A stretch of DNA of 64,000 nucleotides from Apostichopus japonicus (GCF_037975245.1 NC_092573.1:1358001-1422000), one strand, 5' to 3'; counted from the first letter of the stretch, positions 26,701 to 40,200 are shown. Program-made: numbers and translations. Notes: generated by a model not told the origin, from the sequence alone.

Positions 26701-28827
26701 CCATATACTGTAGTCTCCAAAGTACACTTTCTTGGTAACTAACTAGTGTGGCCTTAGATTTAGTTCATGGACAGTAGGCTGGAGGGTCAGGTAATAAATC
26801 CTCACCAGCTTGCATACACTTGTATAAACTTGCATGCAGCTTGCATACACTAATGATATCAAAATCAGAATACAACATGATGTTACCATTTGAAAGTTCC
26901 CAATTTTCCTTAACAAATAGAGGATATCAGAACAGCCTCAAAGCACCTTACTATATTCAAACTCAATATCTCACTTGGCTATAAAAAATACTTGAAAAGG
27001 TTCAAATGCATGGCACTGTAAGACCTCAACTGCAAACACAATCCTGAATTTACAACTGACCTCATTAGTGGTACCAGTCTTCATCAAAGCTGAGTATGTG
27101 ACATCATCAGGTACCCAGCGTTTCATGGCTTGCATAACTTCTACCAATCTATCACATCTTCTTTTGTTTTTCTCCAATTCTTCAGGTTTACCTCTAATGG
27201 TAGCAAAAGATATATTTGAAAGACTGAATACATTCAAGTTACATAAATAAAATCCTTATTTTATATACATATATATATCTATATATATCTACATTTAAAT
27301 AATTTTCAGTAAAGGCTTGAAGCAAATGATTTTTGATTCTTAAAAGAGATGAGTCACCTATATTGATCTGCAGTTGCATTTGGCAATGGCAGAATTCCCC
27401 TTTCAGCAGGTCATTTTTGTTTACATGTAGCTACAGTATAACACTTAAAATATTCTTTGTATCATTGAAATTGACTTACTTTTTGTTTCTTAACTGTTTT
27501 ATTTGTCTTGTCAGATTCTTCACCACTTGTACCTTTACCTTCTTTACAGTTTTCCTCATTATAACAACCTGGTGAAAACAAAGAACAAATGTAAGAACAA
27601 ATCATAATATGATATCAAGTTGAAGTTTATCAGTATCAGAGCTCCTACGATACTTCATACTATCAGGATCAGGAGGATGAAACAAATAGAATGAAAATTG
27701 ATAGTGCAGGAAGGATTCTCCCAGAACATATTCCAACAATTTCAACCAAAATTTTTTACAACCTATCATGTTGACTTTCTCCTTAATTTTCTGCTTATAT
27801 CAAAATACCTAACAATAACATGTAGAGGACTGAAGTGACCATTTTGACTGATTACTAGGCCCATTTGAATTCTAGCATATCTTAGATCTTTGGCTAGGCC
27901 CTAGATTACTTTACAGATGATTATTTATATGCTGTCTTCCTTTGATTTTTTTCTATTTTATCTTGGGCTGAGACCATATAAGGGTCCCAAATCTGAGCTG
28001 CAGTATAGTCAGTATTGCGAAGTTCGGAACACTGCGAAGTTCGAACACCCCTAAGAAATACACGATTTCACCATGACAACATTCAGCAAGAGCCAATTTC
28101 ACGAAAAACTACGAAGCTACAGTTATTTTCTCTCCAAAATGACCCGTGTGCAAGCAAGTTCTTACATATTTGTCAATAAAAGGAAGTTATAGTTTTGGGG
28201 GTTTTAAGGCTTAGGTGTCCAAATACGAAGTGTCCATGCTACTATTACTAATATTATTTATTAGTGGACAGGTACAGTAGACAGCTAAGCAAGTAAAGGA
28301 TTGCAGGTGAGTAGTTAGGTCAGGTACTAATTTAGAATCCGTACCAATCGACCCTACTTAACCCCTAACCCTATTCCCTACTTCCTTACCCTACTCCCTT
28401 ACCATATTCCCTATTTCCTAACCCTACTTCCTAAGCCCTACCTGTAATTCCTAACCCCTAACCCTACTCCTTAACCCTACTTTCTAACCCCTAACCTTAT
28501 TCTGTCGATTCGAAGTAAGCTTTCCATTCATATGGTACGGATTCTAAAGTTAGGCCTTAGGTCATTTACCTTATTCATCTGGTTGTAGAATAGGAAAGAC
28601 TCAATTACAAGTTCACACCAACAGGCAATATGGCAATAACTATTAATTTGTGCAATAAGAAACAAAGTTTCGTTTAACTACTACTAACAGCATGACATAG
28701 GTTACAAACATGTGTTGTGAAGATTCTAATCTCATTTGTAGAAATAACAACCCGCAACGATCGGTTTGCAGAAAATGAAAGAATAGAAGAAGAAACTTAC
28801 TTCGTTATTGAACTGAACTTTATCCAT
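23740..28827 (-). CDS. SRFBP1: SRFBP1, serum response factor-binding protein 1 (BUD22 family)
   Basis: Seven exons on the minus strand (28827-28801, 27568-27480, 27193-27061, 26307-26226, 25800-25494, 25074-24803, 24134-23740) join in phase to 434 aa, close to the 429 of the human protein as I recall it. The N-terminus matches the BUD22/SRFBP1 domain: NNEVVIMRKTVKKVKVQVVK, then KKGKPEELEKNKRRCDRLVE, then QAMK and RLIKHPVFVKRL. The middle is charged, with an uninterrupted Glu tract coded by a CTC/CTT microsatellite (25575-25620). The last exon has an Arg-Gly region made of a 24-nt repeat (GRGRGTAT units, 24045-24134) and the family's C-terminal signature HPSWLAKKRQK ... FAGKKTTFSD. Family members are nuclear/nucleolar; vertebrate SRFBP1 binds SRF, and yeast Bud22 acts in 40S ribosome biogenesis. 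It is divergent from FAM227 and convergent with MAP2K5. Confidence 0.92.
24184..24540 (+). mobile_element. 3' fragment of a non-LTR retrotransposon ORF in the last SRFBP1 intron
   Basis: Plus-strand frame: LYWPPIHQRIN, an in-frame TAA, then KILLLTWKALHG, YKPTRSLRF, GRAFSRTGPRLWNSMPNEL and FKTQLKTFLF. This is the very common C-terminal end of CR1/RTE-like reverse transcriptases (L-WLPV--RI-YKILLLTYKALHG ... RAFS-AGPRLWN-LP). It is followed by GCGCTTTATAAATACTGATT, a typical LINE tail. The element is truncated, carries a stop and is antisense to SRFBP1. Confidence 0.88.
28331..28548. mobile_element. 218-bp MITE-like element enclosing degenerate CCCTAA repeats
   Basis: Perfect 16-bp inverted repeats TTTAGAATCCGTACCA (28331-28346) and its complement (28533-28548) flank a C-rich core of about 150 bp. 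The core is built from variants of CCCTAAC, CCCTACT and CCCTATT. It lies in intron 1 of SRFBP1. No clear target-site duplication is seen. Confidence 0.75.
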
Positions 28828-30188
28828 TGCAGGTTCTAGAGAGTGGAAGCGAGGAGATATTTGTTGCTCGTGTCGACCTTTACTTTACGTGAAACCAGAC
28901 AGGCTGTGGTACTAGCATTTTCAACATAGATTTTTAGCAAATAATGCTTGCGCATTACAGTCAGACTTCATTTAGCAGGCGCTTTATGTAACTAAGGGAA
29001 CATCGGGGCATTTAACCAGTGTAAGTGAACAAAAATTAGCGTAAAGTTAAGCATTTGTTTTCCAGAACCTGTTGACTGTCAAAACAATTTATCGGTTTTA
29101 CAGAAATATAACAGGTGAGCCATCAAGATTGATCCGCATTTGTTAGATGTCTGGGGCTGGGAGAAGTGTGGTAGCAAGGAGGAAGTGCATGTAATTAAGA
29201 GTCCCCAAAGGAGAGTCTGTATTAACCTTGGGTGAGCATCTGTTTAAATTTGGTACTTATAGACGTCCGGATATGGCACTCTCGAGCATCTTCCGTTGAA
29301 GATTTTTTTTTGCCCACATTTTGGTGGATATCATGAAAGTTGAACTGTTTATGTTTGGGTTCAGGTGGCAAAGCCTCTGGAAAGCTGAAGCGTTTTGTTC
29401 TCTAGTAGCAATTATAATAAAAAAATGCATGTGTGATATAGGCCTACATCTTCACTTTTCAAATGATTAATTTAAAGGAACGTCTAATGGCGGTAATCTG
29501 ACCTAGTTTCGAATGAGGTGTAACAGAAGTGTCAGACACCACCATCGATCCCAGAAAATACACACACACAGCTTGCTACCATCGGTAATTAGACACTAGT
29601 GTACAGTCAGTACATACAGCTGCGGTCAATACCCACAGCACAGTGTACAAACAATACAGCGATGGACATCTCAGGTCCAGCTAAAGATAACAAGGTATCA
29701 CGTTTCATTACTGTACTGTCTGCATTTTGTAGCGACACGAACAAACGTCACTTGCAAGCAACGGAAAGTTAACTTTTTCAGATGGCCGCACGGGGTTTGG
29801 GCCGAGTCTTCAATGCCTTTAAGCATAAAATACACTTGAAAGAGAAACTCAGTTCAATGGAATGTATTTAAAAGTCCCAATGGGTGTCCAGGGAGCGAAG
29901 CTCCCAGAAACTGTAGCAGATTGAGATATTTCTTGTTTTACCTCATTGGTCTTCTCTTTGGAACTCCTCCCACTTTGTTCTAAACATAGCTTGGCTGTTG
30001 GAGGGGGGGGGGGGAGCAGGATGTGGGTCAAAAAATTTAGGAAACAACTACTTAAGTTTCAATGGGTTCCGTTTATACAGCCTTGGACTGGTCTTCAGGA
30101 TGTAAAATCAATGGCAATCCTTTTTCCAGATGACAGTGCATGGTGTCAGTGATGTTCATTTTATTTTTCTCACACAGGAGCAATTAAC
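28828..30188. promoter_or_regulatory. Divergent region between SRFBP1 and FAM227 start codons
   Basis: Only 1.36 kb separates the two start codons, which point away from each other, so a shared bidirectional promoter is likely. The first FAM227 coding exon starts at an acceptor (30178), so at least one upstream non-coding exon must lie here. I could not place it. The second copy of the 254-bp dispersed repeat and a poly(G) run at 30002 occupy part of it. Confidence 0.5.
29570..29822 (+). repeat. Dispersed 254-bp repeat, copy 2
   Basis: This matches 4256-4509 in the same orientation, as described for copy 1. It is located about 370 bp upstream of the FAM227 start codon, so it may fall within the 5' intron or promoter of that gene. 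Confidence 0.8.
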
Positions 30189-31162
30189 ATGATTCTCAGT
30201 GGCAGTGAGGGGGACAGGGTTGCAGGAAAAGCAGATGCACAGGTCAACGAATCAGAACCGCCATCAACCTTTGAGGAATTTCTAAAGAAAGAAAGACTGG
30301 TTTGTAATTTACATTTGAAAGGATATATAGGGCAATTAAGACAGAAGTATTAAGCCATGACAAACTCTCATACTGGCTATTTTGCATGTTTTTGCTTTGA
30401 TCGTTTCGACTAGGGTAAATTTATGATAGAATGTAAACCTGTTATCTTCACATTTCATTCTCTGGCTTTTACCTTCCTCATTCCCTCTTAATTATCTGGT
30501 AATTATAGTGGTGTCACTTTTAGCTTGAATCCATTTTAATATGAAGATTCTGCAGTCTAGCTATGTGATTGTGCACGCTAGGGATAAAGTTAAAGGAAAT
30601 GTTAAGTATTTACAAATAATCTTTGCTAACAAGCAGAATATCAGTATTGCATGAATGGGTAGCATGTCAAGAAGTCCAGCAATGTATATCACTGTATAGC
30701 AGCAGTTAAGTAATATTGATAATGATAGTCCAGCAAACTAAATGTTACTGCCAAAAAATTCCCCCTTTTCAATTGTTATCTCAGATGCTTGGAGGTTGAG
30801 AAGCATTTTATGGCTTGTGAACTGCTATCTTGTATCTAGATATTTCCTATATAAGGCTGGATGCATCCTACTAGCCATGTGCACAGAAAGTGTTGTAAAT
30901 CTCATAATGCTTGTTCTATTTCAGTTCTAGTTGTTTACTGTCATACAGAGCGCATAACCATTTCTGAGGATTAACCTTCTTTTTTATAAACCAACAGTCC
31001 GACTGGCCCGTCATCAATGACAGTGACACCAAATTTGACCTGGAGAGTGAGAGGAATATGTTGGGCTCTGTTGATGAAATCATCGAGTCCTTCAGAGAAC
31101 ATGCTCGTATCCTTTGAAACAACTCTTCACACACTCAGATATCAAGTCTGTCAAAATATCTA

Positions 31163-31207
<45 letters not shown>

Positions 31208-34200
31208 TTGGGGGGGGGGGGGTGGTCTGTTTAGGTTCAAAGAAGCTGAGGTGCCTCTATTGGATTCAAAGGCTTCTGTTGTAGATATAACATGTTTACA
31301 ATTTTTTAAATGGTTAGGTGGTTGTTGAAGTTTGTATGTCCAAAAAGCTGTTTACCTGTTTTTTTTTTAAATATTTTGGAAGCCACTTTGTCTATGGGTC
31401 ACCTGGTGTGGGAGGGGGATTTGAGTAACGTGAGGTTTTGTTCAAAATATTTTGTTTTTACCAAATTATTTGATTTAGGTACTCTTTATTGAGGTGAGGT
31501 AATGTTATGAGGAATAGTACAGTGGATTATAATCACAAGCTGGCTGGGCTTAAGTGTCGAGCTACACTAGATTGAAACGTTGTATGTAGATTGTTTCTTT
31601 TTGTTTACAATATTAGATCTTGCCAATACAAGTAATTAAATGACACAAGTCACAGTGGATAAGGTAATGACAGCTTGATTTCTGCTGTTTGGTTTAATTG
31701 CATCATTGTAATAAAATATGATATGAATGAACAAAATGGGAATGCCTTTTTCTGCATTCTCTGGAATCAGATTGTATCAGCATCAAGAGGGCAGGTAGTA
31801 AAGGGGTAAAACAATTTCTGTGTTAATGGATTTGGCAAGATGTTTAGCTGATATCTTTGCACCAAAAATTAGAGTTGTTCCTGTGAGGAGGAGATGTAAA
31901 CACTTTTTTTTAAGTTATTAAAATCCTCATCAAAGTCAGATTTAGCTTTGTTATGTCCTTAGAAGGATATTGCAATTATTTCTTAATGATATGGATCAGC
32001 TGTTGCAACAAATATTCTGGATAACTTAGACACAAAGATAGACAACCTGCAGAGGAGGTTAGACGTCTATGCCCAAATGATAGTTACAGATGAGACGCGA
32101 GCAATAGGAATGGGAAATATGTTCCAATCACCCAGTTCAGGTAAGTACTGGTATATGACACCTGCTTCAGGCTAAACTTAAATATCAAGTCATTATCGCA
32201 TCTTCCCAGCTGTAGAGGGAAATGGAATGGCTGAATTAGGAGCTAGCATCAAGAGTCAAGCTCGAAGAGGAGGAGGTTAGAGGGGGGGGGGGGAGTGGAT
32301 TCAAGCTTGGAGAGGAGGTGGGGGGTGGGAAAGAGAGGGGCATTCCAGTCTGCTCTTCTGATGAAGCCACTAGCTCAGCAGCATGTTCCACAGAGTAGTT
32401 TATCCTACTATAGAAGTTTCAGTCTGATAATATTAAATGTCCTCTGTGCTGGCCTCAGATTTTAACAAGCTAAATGTTGACAGATATTTTAAAAGTTCTA
32501 ACCATCAGGAATTGATTATGATCGTAATAAGCATTCCTGTCCTAACAGTAGCAATATAAAAAACTGCTATCAATGGTGGCCCATTGTTGTTGATTTTTCT
32601 CTCATATATGGGAGGAATAAGAGTGGAAGGAGGGGAGGGGGGGGGGAGTGAGAGGTCAATACATATGACTCACAAGAAAGGTTAAATGACCTTTGAGTGT
32701 ATACAGACAGTTTCGATGTTACAACCATTACTGATGGATGAGGAATATCACAACATGATGAAATTTAGTCATTCACCTTCTAAATATTTCTACCCAAAAT
32801 GACTGAGTAGAATTTTTTATGATATTTTTCACTTTTAATGTTTGGTATTTATAGGACCAGTTGTATACAATGCAGGTACGTATCCAGATGTTCACATTAT
32901 CCTTCAATTTTTCTCCTTGCACATTCTCTGACTATCACTGCCAATATTGTCTTCTCATGATTCAATTTACCATGTGTGTTGTTTCTGCTATTATATTCTT
33001 TAACATTAATCATGTACAGGCAAACCTCATTCTTGGTGTTATAACCTTACAACAACCTGTTACATATATGTTCATACTAGTGCCTGAAAGGAAAGTTGAA
33101 TTAGTCTGGTTCCAAACTTCTTATGACATATTACTTCCAAAGTGTATATAAATATGTAAATATGTAAAATTTCAGTGGTTACATTAGAACTCATGAGCTG
33201 CAATTATGAATTTCTGTTAAGGAGAAACTATGGATGTAGCATCAAAAACTTAGAAATGGCTCATTTCATTTCAACTGCTCAACCTTCATCATATCAGGCA
33301 TATCAAAATGGTGAAAAGTTAAGAATTAAGAAGGAAAATGAAGGACTAATACAGTATGGAATATTTTAAAAATAAATTTACTATCTTTATAACATATTAA
33401 GCCTAACATTGAGTGTTATAGTAGGGATGGGTAGTAACAATATCTTTCCATAACTCGTTTTCCTTTTCCGTGTAACCTTGTTTCATGAACTCATATTAAT
33501 TTAAACTCATATTTATTGTTTTAGTGTTGTCATAAATTCTTTGAAATGAAATCTAATGCATTTTTCTTCCTAATCATATATTTTTTCCTTCCATAACGTT
33601 TAAATTGGTAACAATTGCGTGACCCCACGTGACAATTTCCTTCTCACCTACAGTAATATGCCTAATATCTATCCCATCATTTTGTTTTGCAGTGTGTTAA
33701 ATTAAATTAAATTAATCTTCACAAAGCCTGTTAATAATCTGTACCTACTTTTAAATGGAAGCATTTGACCATGAATGTCTTTAAGGAAAATATTCAGATT
33801 CTTAAAGAATAATCTTTAACTACTATGTGAAAAAAAAAAAATTTTTGTGTTAAACTTCCAGTATGTATTTTTGTTAGACTAGGTATTAACAAACTCAAAT
33901 TTACTCAGATTTTGGAGTAATAATATGTTCTCTCACCCGTCTATTGAAGTAATATTAAGTTTCAAACAAAGAAAGAAATCTGCTTAAAATACTTGGACTA
34001 CATACATAGTTTTACATAAATCTGTAGGTTTGGTCAGTGAACATGTCAGTGATTGGCCAGTTTGAAGGGATGGAGATTGCACATACGATAATTTTAACCT
34101 GCCTCCAAATTCTTTGAACGCATCCGGAAGGAGTAAGCTTGTTTGATTTGCCATCAGTGGCAAGGTTTTTTATCAGCAAGTTAACTGTTTCCTGAATGAT

Positions 34201-37200
34201 ACACTAACACTAAAACATTCAAAATATTTGTTTACGTATCATGTTTGAGATGCAATTTCAAAATGTTTTGACAAGTTTCTTAAGTAATGACATATTTATC
34301 AACTTATAACAACTTACAGAATAGCAGATAGTTTTTCTGTCAACCTTTATTAGTGATTCAAGGAAAGTTGATCTAGAACTGAAAAGAGCTTTGAAATATG
34401 ACAGATGATGTTTCCTAGTTATCAGTGGTTATTTGAGTATTCACATGCTTTAAAATGACATGTTGTCTGTGATGATATTGAATAGTCAACGTTGTCTTAT
34501 TGTCATGGTATGCCATGGGGGGTCAAGGTTTGCATTATATTATTAATGCAGGTTTTCTTACAAGTTACTAGGATTCTACATTTCAGAGTAATTTACAACT
34601 TGTGTCATCCTTTTCGTATTCAGTAATTTTGTGCCAGCTGTGGATAACCTAAACTTATTTGTTTTTTGTTATTTATTATTTAATAGTCATGGAGAAGGCA
34701 GCCAACTCAGATGCAGTCAGGGCCCATCAGAAGCAGAGCCGGAAAGATAAAGCTACTGAGATGAGGGCCCTGATACTGGGAAGCAAAGCTAGGAGTGTGG
34801 AGGTAGGGTGGCCTCATTTTATTATGTAAATTATAAATAACTATGCAAATTTATAGAGTACTCATGAGGGAAGACATTATTATTTATGATAAGAGACAAA
34901 CTTTTGACACAAATTTTCAATGCAAAATTATTCCCTGCCAAAGAGATGATTTTAATCCACTTTGGCAAAACATGCTTTGTGACATTTATTCATACAGAGA
35001 TCCACTTTGCCCATGGTGAAAGGTGTTAATCTCTGTTTCCCTTTATTTCTCACAGGTTATGACCTACCCAGGCTTCAAACCCACCGAACTAACAGAACTT
35101 CCACATGGCCTTGAAGCTCCTCAGTTATTAGACAGAGTAACACGGGCTCAGGAATTCAATGTAAGCTACATATAGTTTATCTTTTATGTTTCAAAAACTA
35201 ATATCTTATATCCTCAAATGGAGAGATTTACCATTTTAAAGCTAAACATGTTAAGTTCATCCATCAAAACAATCTTTTCAGAATTTCTAGAATAACTTTA
35301 TAGATACAAAAGAAGATAACAGACTTTTGAAGTTTTGTAAGAATGGTGAGAAAGTGTTCATGTTTTGAGTGTGACTTTCTGCAAAAATTTGTTTTTCTTT
35401 GATCCCAATCAGACTGGTTTCAGTAAGTTTTGGAGGAAACTTTTCCAGTCAGAAGCTTCAGTTGCAGTCATGCAAGATATTTTCTGGTGGTTCTTTCTGG
35501 ATAAGTATGAGGTAAGGCTAGGTCCTGTGAAATGACTGATATAAATGGGGATATCTAACAAGTGGGGAGGGGAGGGGGTGGATGAGGAGCGGGCGGTGGG
35601 CTGAGAGGAATGAAAGATATATTTTCACTGGATGCTACCTCTACGAAATAGTTCAATTCCATCTTCTCTTTCATCTGCAGAGACATCGTACCGAAGAACA
35701 GAGACAAATTTTTAACCGAATTTCAGATAGTTTTGTGGCTCTTTTCACAAGCGTCAATCCAGATATAAAAGACAAGTTTTTTCAGGTATTTTGTTAAATT
35801 TTGGAAATCAGTTTGCTCTACCATTTTCGTTTTATTTTTTCAATCTTCATAATTTCACATGATTCTTTGGATAGATGTTGTTCCTCTCTTCATATTTTGT
35901 AGTAATAGTAATATTCATGTAGCCTAAATGTGTGTGAAATCACTGGAAATGTGAGCCTGCTTAGGTACTAAAATTTTGTCTTAAGAAAGGTGGCAGTGAG
36001 ATATAAAATCTTCCAGATTACAGAAGCTGAAATCATCATCTCCTTGAGTGGGAGGTCAACTTATTTTCTGATCTGGTTTGTGTTTTATCTTGTTTTTCCT
36101 GTAGGTCTATGCCGATTGTTTGGCTCAGACAGTCTTTGCTGCATACTGGGAGGCATTTATTGATTCACACAATCGAATGGATGATCAATTTAAACAAGAG
36201 ATTGTAAGCCTTTGCTCTGAATGGGTGGCTGGTGAGTTAACAGATGGTAGAATATGGTTGATGCAGGAGGTGAGGAGAAAAATGGTGGAATGGGAGAATC
36301 AGAAAGTACTTTAAAACAAGAGATTATCAGCCTCTGTTTGGTGTTGGGTAACTGGTAGGAATAGAGAGGAATAATCATGACAAGAGCATCATAGAATGGG
36401 ATAGGTAGATGGTGGAAGTGGTGTTGGGGAGGAGGGAGGGGGAGGGGGGTGTGTTATGTGGGATTGAGTACTTTACTGTTCAGTACGTCCCTCACTCTGA
36501 ATGCCAGTGACATGCAATGAAAATGGATCAACAATCACAAATATGATAACATTTCAGTGAGTGCTTCAAGCATTCTTGTACTAGTACTGTTATCAAATTT
36601 AACACTAAATTGTTTTTTTTCTTCTTCCCCTCAACTTCAGGGGTGAAATCACAGCCTGAAGCCTACTCACATTGGAATGTAATGAAGTTACAACCTAAGA
36701 GTATGAGCAAAGCCCAAGAAGTAGACCCAAACAAGGTCATCTTGATGAAAGATGGAAAAGTTAATCCTCAGGGTAAGAAGGAACATCCTCTCCTCTGTCG
36801 TCTAATTATGAAAAGCAAATTTCCGAAATTGATAAACATCATAAACCTCTCTCAATGTTTGTCAAATATATCTGTAAATATGACTTGAATAATAAGTTCC
36901 TTTTCTTTGTAGCTGATTTCTCAATCAATTTTGAGTTGGTAGAGAGCAAGGATCTGAATGCTTTGGACTTAGCTGACCATCATCCTCAGGGCAGTCGAAC
37001 AGAAACGGCTCATATCTCTAGAAGTCAAAAATTGAATCCAAATGACAAGGATGTTCCAGGCGTTAAGAAGTTAGCTATCTCTCTGCCATTGACTCCCAGG
37101 GAGGTAGGTGATCTTAAAATGGCTCATTGCTTTTAAACTTTACATACATTTAGGAATCAGTTTAGCATACATGTATCATTTTTACCATATGGGCACATTA

Positions 37201-40200
37201 GGCAAGTTTTAGGGGGGCGTGGAGGGAGGATGGGATGGAAAACTGACAAACCGATAAGCAATGTAAGCATCCTGAAAGTGGCACGGAGACAACTGCCCTC
37301 CTAAACTTTCATCTCTTATACCGTATTACTCTGATACCGGTTCAACTTGGAGAATTTTTATTATTTCCACAACTTGATGCTATTTCAACAACTTATATGC
37401 TATTTCAACAACTTTTATTATTATTTCAACAACTTGATGCTATTTCAACAACTTATGTGCTATTTCAACAACTTTTATGATTATTTCAACAACTTCAACT
37501 CCTTCAACAACTTTATGTTACTTCAACAACTTTTCTTTATACAGCACTGAACTTGTAAATGATTGGTGTTGCTGGTGTTATTGGTGATGGTGGTGTTGTA
37601 ACAACTGGTGTTGTCCTTGGAAGTAGTGTTGATTGTGGTGACATTAATATGTGCTTTCTCTCTTTCATATAATTTTGACAGTCTCACCAAATTGGTCCAG
37701 GTCCTGAGTTTGAAAGGGTCCATTTCAATTTGCAAGGCCGTAGCCCATTGGTTGCCCACTATTTACATATGAAAGGACTCTCCAGCAATGAAATGAGGGG
37801 AAGAAATGTCAGACGAACAGAAGTATCGCGATTACAATATCCTTTTATAATTAATACCTTGCTTTCATATTTTTTTCATTTCTTCACTAATATGTGGTTA
37901 ATTTGTCATACTGAGAGTCTCTGATCTTCGACATCACTAGTCCAGTTCCAAATATAAGGGCTTGATATCTAGTTAATCTGAAGTATTTTTTTTGACATAC
38001 CATAAGTATGCACTTCTGGAGCCTGTCATCTCATTTTGTGAATGCCAAAAGGATCATTTACAATATTCTTTAAGTTGATCAACGTGTGTGTCTCATGATT
38101 GAAGAGAAATTCTCCTGGAACAAGGAGGGAGGGTGAGGGGGAGGAGGGGGAGAGGGTTAATACAAGAAGCACAGTGCCTAGTTAATTCTCTTGTCCCTAT
38201 TGGGGTTTATAATAGCAAACCTCCTCCAACTTGAGGTACTGGAGATATTTCTTTAAGATCGTTTACTTTAATTGTGTAAGCTAGGTGTGTGACATGTGTG
38301 ATATTTCTCCTGGAAGCTCTACTTGATTAAAAGTTAGAAATGTATTGTGCATACCCCCTCACTCAATATTACCTACCCCCCCCACCTCCCTTGTAGGCAA
38401 TGCTGGTTTAAGTTGGTAGTGAACTTAAGTAGTTTGTAGTGAACTTAATCTAGCATGAATGATGTCACCATCATATTTAACTGGTCTGTGTTGTAGAGAC
38501 AGGCACCCTTTAATTGTGGAGAAGTTTGGCAAATGAATTTATTCTTCATATATTTTCCTTGAATATATTAATTTCCACATCACCAGCTCCAACTTACCGT
38601 GAGGTCATCAGAGAAACAAAGAAGTTCTCCAAAGCAGTTCATGATGAATATCACAAGTAAGGCTTTTAACTCCTTTTCGTCCTCTTGTTAGAATGTTATA
38701 TCAGAGGGTCTTTATACTTGATATTAGTGGGGTTTAAAGTGGGAAATACTTTATAGAGGTTGGTGTTACAGCAAAAATCAGAATATCTTTCTACATAGGA
38801 TTATTGTAGTTTAGTACTGTATAGTGTAGGTCTGACTGTAGGGTGTTCAAAAATTGTTGCTTGGTGACCTCAATTTTTAACTTCATCATCTTGGTGACCC
38901 TCCAGTGGTTGAATGTTGTGGCCTGGGAACGACCTTTGAGAAAATTTTATTGTGATGCAAGGTGCTTTATTATTTTATTAGATTATGCAATTTTTGGGGT
39001 AATTACTGTTCAAGATTATTCTACCGTTTTTCCCAAAAAATGGTAGTAATTTCTTTATCATTCTGAGTTTTGTGGCGACCCTCCAAACAAATGGGGCCTC
39101 CATTGGAAAGCAGGGGTGTAGGATACATTATAAGTTAGTGTAATGTGTAGAGTAGTGTAATAGTCCAGGTTTACATGTATGTACAGGGTACGGTATAGTG
39201 TAGTCTAATAGTCCAGGTTTACATGTACGTACAGGGTACGGTATAGTGTAGTCTAATAGTCCAGGTTTACATGTACGTACAGGGTACGGTATAGTGTAGT
39301 CTAATAGTCCAGGTTTACATGTACGTACAGGGTACGGTATAGTGTAGTGTTATAGTCCAGGTTTACATGTACGTACAGGGTACGGTATAGTGTAGTCTAA
39401 CAGTCCAGGTTTACATGTACGTACAGGGTACGGTATAGTGTAGTCTAACAGTCCAGGTTTACATGTACGTACAGGGTACGGTATAGTGTAGTCTAACAGT
39501 CCAGGTTTACATGTACGTACAGGGTACGGTATAGTGTAGTCTAACAGTCCAGGTTTACATGTACGTACAGGGTACGGTATAGTGTAGTCTAACAGTCCAG
39601 GTTTACATGTACGTACAGGGTACGGTATAGTGTAGTCTAATAGTCCAGGTTTACATGTACGTACAGGGTACGGTATAGTGTAGTGTAATAGTCCAGGTTT
39701 ACATGTACGTACAGGGTACGGTATAGTGTAGTCTAATAGTCCAGGTTTACATGTACGTACAGGGTACGGTATAGTGTAGTCTAATAGTCCAGGTTTATAT
39801 GTACGTACAGGGTACGGTATAGTGTAGTCTAATAGTCCAGGTTTACATGTACGTACAGGGTACGGTATAGTGTAGTCTAATAGTCCAGGTTTACATGTAC
39901 GTACAGGGTACGGTATAGTGTAGTCTAATAGTCCAGGTTTACATGTATGTACAGGGTACGGTATAGTGTAGTGTAATAGTCCAGGTTTATATGTATGTAC
40001 AGGGTACGGTATAGTGTAGTGTAATAGTCCAGGTTTACATGTATGTACAGGGTACGGTATAGTGTAGTGTAATAGTCCAGGTTTATATGTATGTACAGGG
40101 TACGGTATAGTGTAGTGTAATAGTCCAGGTTTATATGTATGTACAGGTTGAAGTGTAGTGTAGCATAATTTGTTATGTGACTTTACTAATTTATGCTTTG

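Noticed and set aside
28348-28498. True interstitial telomere
   Set aside because: Units are degenerate and of mixed length, and lie neatly between 16-bp inverted repeats, so a mobile-element core is the better reading.
29144-29200. Short ATG frame upstream of FAM227 as an alternative first exon
   Set aside because: It stops after about 15 codons with no donor that joins the 30178 acceptor in frame.
39153-40149. Regular repeat that might be taken for a CRISPR array
   Set aside because: Units are contiguous with no unique spacers, and the DNA is eukaryotic. It is a minisatellite.
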